DNA from: Polytrichum commune
Taxonomy: Eukaryota > Streptophyta > Polytrichopsida > Polytrichales > Polytrichaceae
Length of the DNA: 61,665 bases
NCBI GenBank assembly: GCA_950295325.1
Contig: OX485807.1
Coordinates: 17,513,001 to 17,574,665, forward strand
Direction: 5' to 3'
The notes below the pieces were generated by a model that searched no databases, was not told where the DNA came from, and saw only the letters and a program-made list of their open reading frames with translations. Below, piece after piece: positions 46,475 through 56,588 of this stretch. Every line of letters begins with the position of its first letter. Within the stretch, counting starts at the first letter, position 1. A program made the position numbers and the translations under genes.

Positions 46475-49400
46475 TTACAAGAGTACTTCATCCAAAGCCT
46501 GAGAGGTTGTCTGGGTCAACAATCCACTCTGAAGGATTTGCTTGACCTCATTAAAGCTAAAACTAGCAGCATAAATAAAAGTATCAGAATCAGGATCAAG
46601 TCCACAAATTATCGTAAACACATAGTATAGGTGCTTACAATTGGCCCACTGACCGCGCTTTCCAAGTGCCTTGGTTGCCATTTCCTTGAAATTGTGACAA
46701 GTGCACGCCGGAAGTTGAGAAATAGTCAAGTGGTACTGGTGGATATTGGGAGGAGAACCAGAATCCAAGGTAACAATACAACCAAGAGCTGGGGCAGGGA
46801 CCATGCTAATGTTGCGAATGCAAGCTTTTAACGTGAGAGCAGAGGCGCAATTGTTGGCGTGACGTGTGGAAGGGGCCTTACTCATGCGACAGATATTCTT
46901 CCCGGACCTGCGCTTGGGGAACTCATCCGGAGATGCCGGAGTAATATACGAAGTCAAGTCCACGTGGGAGAGGTTGTCTTGGAACAATCGTCTTGGAGAG
47001 ATTTCTTGTCGTTGAGGAAGGCGAAATCCAGCAGTCTCCAATTGGAGGATCTCCTTGTGGGAAAGGTTTGTCCCCATCTTGACAGGCCAAGTCTCAGGGA
47101 CTTCAGGCCTTGATATAACCCACTTCCTGCGAGTTCCTTTAACACACCTTTCAATATCATCGTTACAAAAGAAGAATTGCAAGAGTTCTTGCTTATTCTT
47201 TTGGTAATTGGTCATCATCCCGGTGTACGTTGGCGCAGCGGTACTCTTCCCGTCTTGAACAATACGGGCCACACACTTCTTCTTTGTCATCGTTTGTATA
47301 GCAAAGCAAGCCTTTGCAGACGTCTTAGGAAGACGTGCGATGTGCCACTTACTTTCGTCACAAGCGGATTCTTGAACTGCTGTAACATGCTGCAAAGGAG
47401 AAAGTGGGGTGACATCACTTACTCGAGTATTGCCGTTCGATTGCTGCGGCGCAATTGGAGTTGCAAACGTTTCAGGAGATTCTGAATCAGCGGTTGGTGA
47501 GGCCGTTTGAGAGTTTTTGATGGAAGACCGTGTTTGCACTCGGGGACGAGAGATGGAGATCTTGTCAGGTCGGTGAGAGTCAAGTTCCGAACCTGGAGGA
47601 AGGTCAGCCTTCCGTTTCAAGGATAGGAAGACTTCTTCACCTTCTAAGTGTGGCGTGCGGATGCAAAACTCTTGCGCTCCGGGCATTCTAGTCATTGCTT
47701 CGTGAAGGGACTTGGTGTTGCCGGTAATCTCCGAAGAACGTTGTGCGGCACGTAACTTCAGCTCTTCCTTGGACGGGCCAGTACCAGCACGATCTCCTTT
47801 TAAGTACTGGTAGTACGAGACACATTGCATAAATGCGCGCACGTAGTCATCAACTGTTGCAACGTATAGATCCTTACCACGGTGGCCGGATTGTTGGAGC
47901 CACTTATTGTGCACGGTCTCGGCCAAATTGCACGAAGGCATTTCAACCAACTCAACTTCGTTCAAGTCCTATGGAGAAGGAGTTTAGAAATAATCGATTA
48001 GGAAACATGTAGGAGACGATTGACGATTGCTTTATCAATGGATGGGTACACGTTCAATGAGCGAAGAACTTACCAATTGCATGAAGCCACCCCATTGGCG
48101 GTAGCGGAAATGCCAAAAAGCAAGCCAGAGGTCGAGTCGGGATATGGCATCCTCAGATGCGGCACCGGACGAAAGCCACCACGCGCGAATGGCAAGGTAG
48201 CGCATTTCAGCTTCAGAAATGGTCTTGGCGTTCTTGTATTGCTTGCAAAGCAATCGGTGTTGATCTTGAAGGTCGAGTCTAATGTAGGCCTTTGTGTGCT
48301 TCTCGAGGGACTGAGTCCAGTGAAAGAGGCACGTTCTCTCCTTGTTTTCCATGGGCAAAGATGCATCTCCGTTTCCGTAGACAATACGGATAGCATTCCA
48401 ATTGGCTTGAGCGCTATCTGCCATAAACCCTTTGAAGTTTGGTTGAGAAACGTTGTGGCGAGCCATAACAACGTTGAGGTTTTTCCAAACCACAATTTGA
48501 GCAGCGGTATCCTCGGACTGCATGTCGCAGACAGCAATGGTCATTACTCGACAAAAGGTGGCATCATAAACATGGCACGCCATTGTAGTCCAACTTTGCA
48601 CACGCTTAACATGGTCAAACATGAGCCAGGCGTTTTCGAGGTCTCCACCAGCTTGCATCCGTTTCACGAGGTCGACTCCACTACCCGGTCCTACCTCAGA
48701 CATTTTGAACACAAAGACCTTGTCAGTTTCCGCTCCTTGGCCTGGAAACTTGTTCTCCTGGACATAAGGCCAGTTGCTTGACCCACGAAGTTTGGTGATG
48801 CTATCCATAACCCCAAATCTACGGATGTATTTGAAACCCGATACAGTATTACGGATGCTAGGCGAAGTAAGGTGCTTACAACGATCAAACAAAGGCAGGA
48901 GGTCATCTACAGAGAGGGATTTTGGTTGTGAACCCTCAGGCGCTAGGAGCATGTCTCCAACTAAGTCTTTGCTAGCTTCCAAAACTAAAGCGGAGTTGGT
49001 AGCTGTAGGAGTGCTTTGAATTTGTTCACTCAGGAAGCTGGTAGTATGCTCAATGGAGTCGCGATAATCACCAGTTTTGACCGGATGGGCATGGATTCCG
49101 AAGTGAATACAAGCCCGAGACATAGATTCTGATCCAACTACATAATAAATCCTAGCCAGACACAAGGCAACACAACTCGGCGAAACCTTACAAATGGAAC
49201 AGACGATGGTTGAATCCTTGGGAGGCACGGTACCACACTCAAAGGGCAAAGATGAGTTGCCCTCCCACTCCGTTTCATTAATAGGTGTGGTGCGGTGTAC
49301 TCGAGTAAGGAACTCACAGTCAACATTATCGCACCGCAAATGACCTAAACAAGAAGAGGTTCGAAAAGTGAGACCAAAATCGTTAGAGATGTTGGACGTG

Positions 49401-50602
49401 ATAGTTCGGGTCCAGGCGTGGCCATCGAAACGTTTGTCCATACCACGAAGTTGTTTCGCTACAGTCTGCCTAGCGTGACACCCGAGTGGCGGAAATTCAA
49501 AAATGATATCTCCGTCAAATGTAGGCGGGAGGTACTCAACCCTCTCTATTGTAATGGTATCATAATCGATTTTGGAAAGAACGTTTTTTGACCTCTTTCT
49601 GGATGCAAGTTGTTTCAGTGAATCTATGACACTATTAGACTTGCTAGTAGAATTGCCAGTAGAATTGCTAGTAGGTTGTGAATCGGGGTCTTTGGGTAGA
49701 TATTTTGTGCTACATTTCTCAAACATGTGGCTGACATCGACATTTGGAAGAGGGCAAGAGTCTCTCAATTCATAGATAGTATGGAGTCCAGGCTCAATCT
49801 TCACTTTTCTAAGAGATGGTGTCTGAACGGATGACATGGACGACTCTCTTGAAGTAAGTAACTCGGTAGATGCATCCATGAGAGAAATAGAGATTCCGTA
49901 GGCCCGAAATTTTCCTGGCTTCAAGAACCAAACCTTCCCGTCATCATTCCTAAAAGAGAGTTGTCCAATACTTTGACTAGCTTGAGGGGATTTGAATTCA
50001 AAAATTTCTTCCTCAATGTGGACAGACTCTTTTTTGAACAGAAATTGGAGAGCAAGACTTCGCTCACTGACGGTGGCATAACCAGCAGGACCAACTGGAA
50101 AAGTGACTGGCACAGGATGATCATCAGCACGAATGAATGCTAAAGCGGAGGGTTGCACAGGGGTACTCGTCTCAAACAAATTTGAGTCTGAAACAAGGAC
50201 GTCCTCACTATCGGAATCGTCACTGAGGTTATGGATGGTATGATGATCAGGTTCTACTTTGACTTGTATAGGAACGAAGGGATCAATGCTAACAGTGGAC
50301 GACTGTCGAGGAGTGAGTATTTTAGTGGAAGCAGGCATAACAAAATCAGGAACTCCGTATGCTCGATACTTTCCGGGTTTAAGCGACCAAAACATACCGG
50401 CATCGTTCGTACTATGCAACTGACCAATTGCGTGCAAGAGGATTCCAGAGTCATTGTCAAAAACCTCCTCCTCGACATACAGTGCATCTTCACGAAATTG
50501 GAACCTCAGACTAAGCGTAGTTGAGCTAACGATGGCATAACCATTCGCACCCAAAGGAAACGTAACAGGCACAGAATGCGAATCAGCACGAATGAAGGCC
50601 AT
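46475..50602 (-). CDS. Mutator-like transposase with SWIM finger and duplicated N-terminal domain
   Basis: Two exons, 50602-48074 and 47968-46475, joined in phase 0 (donor GTAAGT, acceptor CCATAG), give about 1340 residues. The start is MAFIRADSHSVPV, 80-odd bp after a TATA box. A second copy of the opening domain begins about residue 154 (LAFIRADDHPVPV). Each copy ends in a SUMO-acceptor-like VKVEP or VKIEP. A Cys/His region follows (CDNVDCEF, then CSICK), resembling the DNA-binding fingers of MULE proteins. The core has HVYDATF (about 680) and GFMADSAQANW (about 729), the expected catalytic Asp positions. The C-terminal part holds a SWIM zinc finger, CTCHNF...NCKHLYYVF (about 1265-1300). 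The frame is intact. Family placement rests on motif order. Confidence 0.78.
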
Positions 50603-50683
50603 TGAACCGTAAACAACAGAGGAAGAAGAAGAGATTGGATCAAAGAGGGAATTCAAGAGACGATCTGAAGCGAGAGTTCTGAA

Positions 50684-50690
50684 ATTTATA
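50684..50690 (-). promoter_or_regulatory. TATA box of the Mutator-like gene
   Basis: TATAAAT on the minus strand, about 82 bp before the ATG at 50602. Confidence 0.55.
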
Positions 50691-51266
50691 AGCGCCAAAA
50701 CACCGGTTTAGGGATACCTTGAATCCAGGCTACCAAACTTTGTCTAATCATGTGGTGGTATACATCAGCCTAAATAATTATAATTACTGTGAAACGTGGT
50801 AAGGAATCGCACTTAAAAAATGGATATGCATTAATATGAAACTCTCAACAACGATATGCATTAATTGCCCGCAGCTTGAAATGAGCAACTTGACATGTCA
50901 GACATTGAGTGGAATAAGACGTGGGCTTCGGAATTAGAAATTGACTAGAATAAGACGTGGGCTTTGACGGCGCAGGCTCTATAATACAACGCAGCCAGCC
51001 GAGTTTAATGGTAGACGTCAGACGCATGGTATCTAGGTCCAGCATGGATGATCTTATGTTCATCTATATATGGTTAAAAGCCGCTAGAATAATTCAAAGA
51101 ATGGATGGATTTCGGTAGTCGTTAAAATCTTCCCAGGTACAGAATGTATATTTTGAAATGTAATAAATGGGTTTAGGGTTTAAGAAAAGTCTTCTAAGGC
51201 TCGAAAATGTAGACCTTTAAATCATATAAGAGCAATCTGAAGTAATTTGTAGTGAGCGAGATCAGA

Positions 51267-51536
51267 ATGCTGGGAGTGAGTTCAAGAAAGAGACGCAAGC
51301 GTGGTCTCCTCTTTCCAAGTGCAAAGTCTTTGAAGCGCAACAAAATGGTGCGGACGAGGCGTTCAAGCGAGGAGAGGTGTGACATTACCGATATTGCGAA
51401 GGTGCTCAGCTACAATGATGAAGGACAAGAGAACCAACTAGAAGGCATACCAGAAACGCAAGAAGGGGGAAGCTCCGACAGTGAAGCTCATGATGCCCCA
51501 AGGAGCAATGACAGGGACGACAAAGAGGAGGACTCG
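51267..51536 (+). CDS. First exon of a small basic protein gene
   Basis: ATG at 51267 opens MLGVSSRKRRKRGLL, with a strongly basic, nuclear-localisation-like stretch, then a Ser/Glu/Asp-rich tail. The exon ends GACTCG/GTAAGT at 51536, a consensus donor. Downstream exons are not certain, though a GCAG/GTGAGC site near 51859 may end one. It is transcribed divergently from the Mutator-like gene about 660 bp away, so it may be a second gene of the same element. No family recognised. Confidence 0.5.
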
Positions 51537-52053
51537 GTAAGTCTCGAAACTTAAAATTTTAGAACAAGAGTTGGGGCAAGCGGAACGGAAGAGTTGGAGG
51601 GTTTTGTAGAGGCTAGTAGGGCGGGCATTGTGGAGGATAGAAGGGCGGGCAGGTGCTATTGAGAGGGTTAGGCAAGCGGAAACCCTAGAACAGCAAAGGT
51701 CAAGCTTTTGAGAGGGTCGCAAGCTGTGGCACATGAATCCTGCGCCGACAGCCATGGACACCAGGGAGGTCACCGCGGGCAATCAAAGAGGTAGTTCATC
51801 GAGACAGCTTGGAGAGTCGTCGACGACGGAGGTGCGCAACCTCGAGGGCGACATCGCAGGTGAGCATTGAAACCTGATGAAACCCTAGTGAAACTCTACC
51901 TCTCGCCTCTCGATATTGGAATGCGATGGTCAGGCGCGCGCTTTCACACATTGAGTCGCAGCGCAAAGGTGCAGTGCTTTTCCTCTTGGGTCGGTGCAGC
52001 AACCAAACAAGGGTTTCAGTTTTTTACTTTCAGCGCGGAGGCGCTCTAGACAC

Positions 52054-52474
52054 CCCGCCGGTGCCGGCTGCCCTCTTGGTGGCAAAAATTTTGTAGTTGC
52101 AGGAACCGAAATTTAGTTTTTCATTTTCAGGCGACAGAGATACCCCCGCACGTCCAGGTGACTGAGATACCCCGCCGGTGCCGGCTGCCCTCTTGGTGGC
52201 AAAAAAATTGTAGTTGCAGGGACCGAAATTTAGTTTTTCATTTTCAGGCGACAGAGATACCCCCGCACGTCCAGGTGACTGAGATACCCCGCCGGTGCCG
52301 GCTGCCCTCTTGGTGGCAAAAAAATTGTAGTTGCAGGAACCGAAATTTAGTTTTTCATTTTCAGGCGACAGAGATACCCCCGCACGTCCAGGTGACTGAG
52401 ATACCCCGCCGGTGCCGGCTGCCCTCTTGGTGGCAAAAAATTTGTAGTTGCAGGAACCGAAATTTAGTTTGTCA
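52054..52474. repeat. 117-bp tandem repeat, about 3.6 copies
   Basis: Units begin CCCCGCCGGTGCCGGCTGCC at 52054, 52170, 52287 and 52404 (periods 116, 117, 117). Each holds a GTGGCAAAAA stretch, GTAGTTGCAGG, TTTCATTTTCAGGC and CGCACGTCCAGGTGAC. As 117 is divisible by three, both strands carry open frames of 39-residue repeats, which is a consequence of the period and not proof of coding. Confidence 0.92.
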
Positions 52475-52576
52475 TGTAAACTAAGATCGTTAAACACAAC
52501 AGATCGAGTGTCATCGTCAACATCAATTAGCAAAATAAAATAGCAAACTAAAATGCTAAACAACCACCTCTTCAAG
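52475..52576. repeat. 102-bp direct repeat, copy 1
   Basis: Starts TGTAAACTAAGATCG and ends CACCTCTTCAAG. It is nearly identical to 53018-53119 (a single CATCG/CGTCG difference noticed). It may be a short LTR or LTR fragment. Confidence 0.85.
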
Positions 52577-53017
52577 ATGAGGGTTTCTCTCTCCAAGCTT
52601 AAGAAACTAAAATGTCTCCTTACAAAGCTTAAGAAACTCTAAAATTCACACACAAGAGTTAAGCTATCTCTCACTCCACGAAGGGAGAATCCAAGAGTGC
52701 AAGTGGTGGAGAAAGAATGCAAAGGTTTTACTCATAATCTATTACACCATAGCCATGAGAAAGCAACAACAAGCTCTCTCTCTCTCTCAAAACACACTCA
52801 CAAGACTTGACTTGACAACAATGGCAAGTCAAGAGGCCTTCCTCTCCATACAACCCCAATCCTATGTGGAGTTCATCCATGGAGTGGATGAACAACTAAC
52901 TAGGACTCCCAATGGAGTCCGTTACTCATCCCAACATACATGGACTCCTAGTGGAGTCCATTTACTCCTAAATTGACGTGACTTAGCCCCCGATGTCACC
53001 TCACGTGACAGCTGTCG

Positions 53018-53119
53018 TGTAAACTAAGATCGTTAAACACAACAGATCGAGTGTCGTCGTCAACATCAATTAGCAAAATAAAATAGCAAACTAAAATGCT
53101 AAACAACCACCTCTTCAAG
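53018..53119. repeat. 102-bp direct repeat, copy 2
   Basis: Second copy of the repeat at 52475. On the minus strand it starts immediately after a purine-rich tract (AGTGGGGGCA at 53120-53129) downstream of the gypsy pol gene, where a 3' LTR would be expected. Confidence 0.85.
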
Positions 53120-53129
53120 TGCCCCCACT
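53120..53129 (-). other. Candidate polypurine tract
   Basis: AGTGGGGGCA on the minus strand, about 320 bp after the pol stop. This is the usual position for plus-strand priming of an LTR retrotransposon. The 5' LTR is not in the window, so the 3' LTR start cannot be confirmed. Confidence 0.4.
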
Positions 53130-53444
53130 AGCAGATAAGGAGCCCCTCCAATCGGCTAGGAACACACACACTCATCGGTAGAATTGTTGAACATGATGAA
53201 GTTGTTGCTACATCTATACATATTCAATTGGGTAGTGGTAATCCAAGGAATTAAATTCATGATTGAGAAAGTAATCCAAGAACTATAGGCTGGGTGCAAT
53301 TTGAGCCCCATCCTTAATCGCCTTCAACCATTTAATGTTGAATTCTTGGATAACTCTTTCAATGTGGTCTTAATTCCATAAAATTTCCAACCAACTAAAT
53401 AACAACTTCACCACTAAAACATGAGGTAAACATCCACAAAATTC

Positions 53445-56400
53445 TCAATCATGACCATTAACGGCCACGGAATGAGAGGCTTTCCGACAACGAGGACAAA
53501 CCCAATTGCCAGAAGGAAGAGTAAAAATGGGAGGTGTCAAACATGCCATGTGCCATCCACGTTGACATTGGTCGCATAATAACATTGTTACAGCTCCTTT
53601 CTTCTCTCCACAAACATAACAAGGCAGACCCTGTGGTACAACCGCCAACTCGGGATGCACAGAGCCGTCGATGGGAAGGTGACATGGAGCACAATTCTTT
53701 GAATGCTCACGACATTCCTGTCCATCCTTGCCTTGAAGCAATAATATACCACTTGGCAAGACATCTTTTACCCGCAAAATCGTACGCCCAGCCTTGACAT
53801 CCAATGTCGTAGGCGCCTCCCGTTGCAAGTAAACATAATCCCCCTTGGAAAATCTACGAACCTGAGGTCGATAAGCTCCACTTCGGATCCGGGCATACCG
53901 TAATGTATCACGATGTTGAGCAATATTTAAGTTCTCCATAGCCATAGGCATGGCCTTTTGGAAGAACGCTGCTCGGTCATGAAGACATTGAGCCCAAACA
54001 TCTGGATCATCCAAGTTTACCACGGGAGCCAATTTCTCTCGCACCGAGCTAGGTAAAATTGGTTCCCGCCCATACAAGAGTTGGTAAGGACTATAGGATG
54101 CCAAAGATGCTTGCCTGCTGAAACGATAACCCATTGCTATCCATGGTAACATCAAGTCCCAATCGCGATGGTTGCCATGAAGCAATCCATACTTCCACAA
54201 ACCGCACTTAACTGTCTGAACAACTCGTTCAGCTAAGCCATCTGCCTCAGGGTGATCTCTGGAAGTTGTCCGATGATCAATCAAAGCCCTGGTACACAAA
54301 GCCTCGAAAGATCCAAGGAATTCTCTCCCTTGATCCGTCAACACCTCCGCAGGTGCTCCAAACCGTGCCAAAACTCGATCAAGAAATGCCATAGCCGCCA
54401 ATTCTGAGGAATTTTGGGGAAGAGCCACGAGTTCAATCCACTTACTAAAATGTTCCACCATTACAAGCACATACTTGGAACCACGTGCAGTGATAGTAAG
54501 CGGTCCGGCAAAATCCAAAGACCAACGATATCCCAAGCCCATAATAGGTAAAGGCTGAAGTTGAGGTGACAAAGTATTAAAACTTGACCTGACCCGGTCA
54601 CATACTTCACACCGAGAAACATAAGTGGCAACCTGTTGATACATACCAGTCCACCAATATTGGTTGCGCAACATAGAGTGCGTCCTTCGCACTCCAAAAT
54701 GTCCAAGCTCCTCGTGCACTTGCCGCACCAAAGAAGCTCTTTGATCTGGCCTTGGAACGATGCGCCTCGTTCCGTTCGGCCACACACGAAATAACAAGCT
54801 GTTTGCCCAACGAAACCTTATTATCCGGTGACTAACTCTATCTCGCTCCATAGAAGATAGTCCAAGAGGAAATATCCCTTGTTGAAGTTTGTGCAAGACC
54901 GCCTGGTCTTCCCACACATCACTAACAACGAGAGATTTATCAATCTCCTCATCTTGCTCTTCCACAAGGATTTCAGCAGCCAATCTCGACATCATTGTGA
55001 GATACGTGGCAGCATGCCAACCCGGTACTGCCTCAAGATCACAATCTCCATGCCACCTGGCTCCAGTTAAATCCTCATCTGAAGGACTTGGATTGCGAGA
55101 CAATCCGTCTGCATCCAAGTTTGCAATTCCTGCTCGGTGAACAACTTCAAAATCATATTCCTGAAGTAACAATGCCCACCTAGCAAGTTTTCCGGTGAGC
55201 TTATCTGATTCCATAAGCCATTTTAAAGGCTGATGATCAGTCACCAAAGTAAACTTCTGCCCATACAAATAAGGTTGAAAATGTGCAATGGCCCAAACGG
55301 CCGCCAAGACCTCGCCTTCATAAGAAGAATAATTAGATTCAGCACTATTATTACTTCTAGATGCATAAGCCACCACATATTCCTTTCCCTCTTCATCTTT
55401 CTGTGTCAATACTGCTCCCAATCCCACTGCACTCCAATCCGTGTGCAATTGAAAAGCTCTAGACACATCCGGGCGTCGAAGCACTGGCGCTGAACCGAGC
55501 CTCTGCTTCAATGTATCAAATGCCTGTTGTTGTTCCCGACTCCAAATCCATGGTTGGTCTTTCCCCGTGAGAATGGTAAGCGGTTTGGCAATCAAACTAA
55601 AGTTTTTGACAAACCTCCTATAATAATTTGCCAATCCTAGAAATGCACGAAGCCGTGGTACATCACTAGGTGCGGGAATTTTGTGCAAAGCATCCACCTT
55701 CGCCTGTTGCACACCAAGACCGCCAGGAACAATCATGTGGCCTAAATAGGACAATTGATCATGGAAAAACTTACATTTCCTATGATGTAAACGGAGTCCC
55801 CACCGTTGAAGTCGTTCAAATACCGCTTGCAAATGTCTCACATGATCCTGTGGACTGTCACTAAAGATGATAACATCATCAATGTAACATCTAGCAAACG
55901 GCAAACCAGCCAATAATTGGTCCATCACCCGCTGAAATTCAGCTGGTGCATTCTTGAGACCAAATGGCAGAAATTTCCAATGATAAAGTTGATCCTTGCC
56001 ATCTTTATCAATTCCCCAAAATGCGGTCTTCACTCGATCACCCAACAACAAAGGTAATTGGTGATAACCAGACCTCAAATCCAAAGTGCTGAAGATTCTA
56101 GAAAATCCTAGTGCATCAAACAACTCCTCCGGCATCGGCATTGGATATCGATCCGACTTGGTCTTGCGGTTGACTGGACGATAATCACCACACATTCGTT
56201 TTTCCGTCCAGTTGCCAAAGATATCCTTCTTTGACGGCATAACCGTGGCACAAGCATACTCTCCATTGGAGAGTTCAATCAATTCCGCTGCCAATAACTC
56301 TTGACATCGAGTTTGAACACCCAACCTTTCAGAGGTACTAAGTCTGTACGGCCGTCTGAAAATAGGGTGGTCGTCCTCGAGTTGAATACGAACAGGTTTA

Positions 56401-56576
56401 CCTTTATATCCTTCAAGATCATGAAGACTAAAGGCAAAACAATTACGGTAAGAGCGAATAAATGCCCGTACCTTTCGTGCTTCGGCACCAGTAAGCTTTG
56501 GCCCCACTTCAATTGGCCAATTGTCAAACTCCGTGGTTTCCTTCTTCATAGAAGGATTGCCACTTGGTGCCAGCAC
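53445..56576 (-). CDS. Pol: reverse transcriptase, RNase H, integrase, PHD finger
   Basis: About 1043 codons, in frame with the upstream part across a TAG. The first residue is a GTG codon after that stop, so translation probably needs readthrough, or the gene is dead. RT motifs include FLPFGLKNAPAEFQ and YIDDVIIFSD (about residue 230). RNase H has LHTDWSA (about 379) and VTDHQPL. Integrase has the HH-CC finger (HFGVRRTH...CEVC, about 629-660) and the DDE core (SLDFAG about 689, LTDQGRE about 747, and the Glu of GLAERVVQ about 780). The C-terminus holds a C4HC3 PHD finger (CYVC, CDQC, HMAC, CPRC; about 992-1036) in place of the chromodomain found in many plant gypsy elements. PHD fingers read histone H3 tails, so it may guide integration (inference). 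Confidence 0.9.
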   Translation of the reverse strand: MLAPSGNPSMKKETTEFDNWPIEVGPKLTGAEARKVRAFIRSYRNCFAFSLHDLEGYKGKPVRIQLEDDHPIFRRPYRLSTSERLGVQTRCQELLAAELIELSNGEYACATVMPSKKDIFGNWTEKRMCGDYRPVNRKTKSDRYPMPMPEELFDALGFSRIFSTLDLRSGYHQLPLLLGDRVKTAFWGIDKDGKDQLYHWKFLPFGLKNAPAEFQRVMDQLLAGLPFARCYIDDVIIFSDSPQDHVRHLQAVFERLQRWGLRLHHRKCKFFHDQLSYLGHMIVPGGLGVQQAKVDALHKIPAPSDVPRLRAFLGLANYYRRFVKNFSLIAKPLTILTGKDQPWIWSREQQQAFDTLKQRLGSAPVLRRPDVSRAFQLHTDWSAVGLGAVLTQKDEEGKEYVVAYASRSNNSAESNYSSYEGEVLAAVWAIAHFQPYLYGQKFTLVTDHQPLKWLMESDKLTGKLARWALLLQEYDFEVVHRAGIANLDADGLSRNPSPSDEDLTGARWHGDCDLEAVPGWHAATYLTMMSRLAAEILVEEQDEEIDKSLVVSDVWEDQAVLHKLQQGIFPLGLSSMERDRVSHRIIRFRWANSLLFRVWPNGTRRIVPRPDQRASLVRQVHEELGHFGVRRTHSMLRNQYWWTGMYQQVATYVSRCEVCDRVRSSFNTLSPQLQPLPIMGLGYRWSLDFAGPLTITARGSKYVLVMVEHFSKWIELVALPQNSSELAAMAFLDRVLARFGAPAEVLTDQGREFLGSFEALCTRALIDHRTTSRDHPEADGLAERVVQTVKCGLWKYGLLHGNHRDWDLMLPWIAMGYRFSRQASLASYSPYQLLYGREPILPSSVREKLAPVVNLDDPDVWAQCLHDRAAFFQKAMPMAMENLNIAQHRDTLRYARIRSGAYRPQVRRFSKGDYVYLQREAPTTLDVKAGRTILRVKDVLPSGILLLQGKDGQECREHSKNCAPCHLPIDGSVHPELAVVPQGLPCYVCGEKKGAVTMLLCDQCQRGWHMACLTPPIFTLPSGNWVCPRCRKASHSVAVNGHD

Positions 56577-56588
56577 AGCCTGTGATTG

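Noticed and set aside
52030-52596. A 188-residue repeat protein on the minus strand
   Set aside because: The 117-bp period keeps any frame open on both strands. There is no independent coding evidence.
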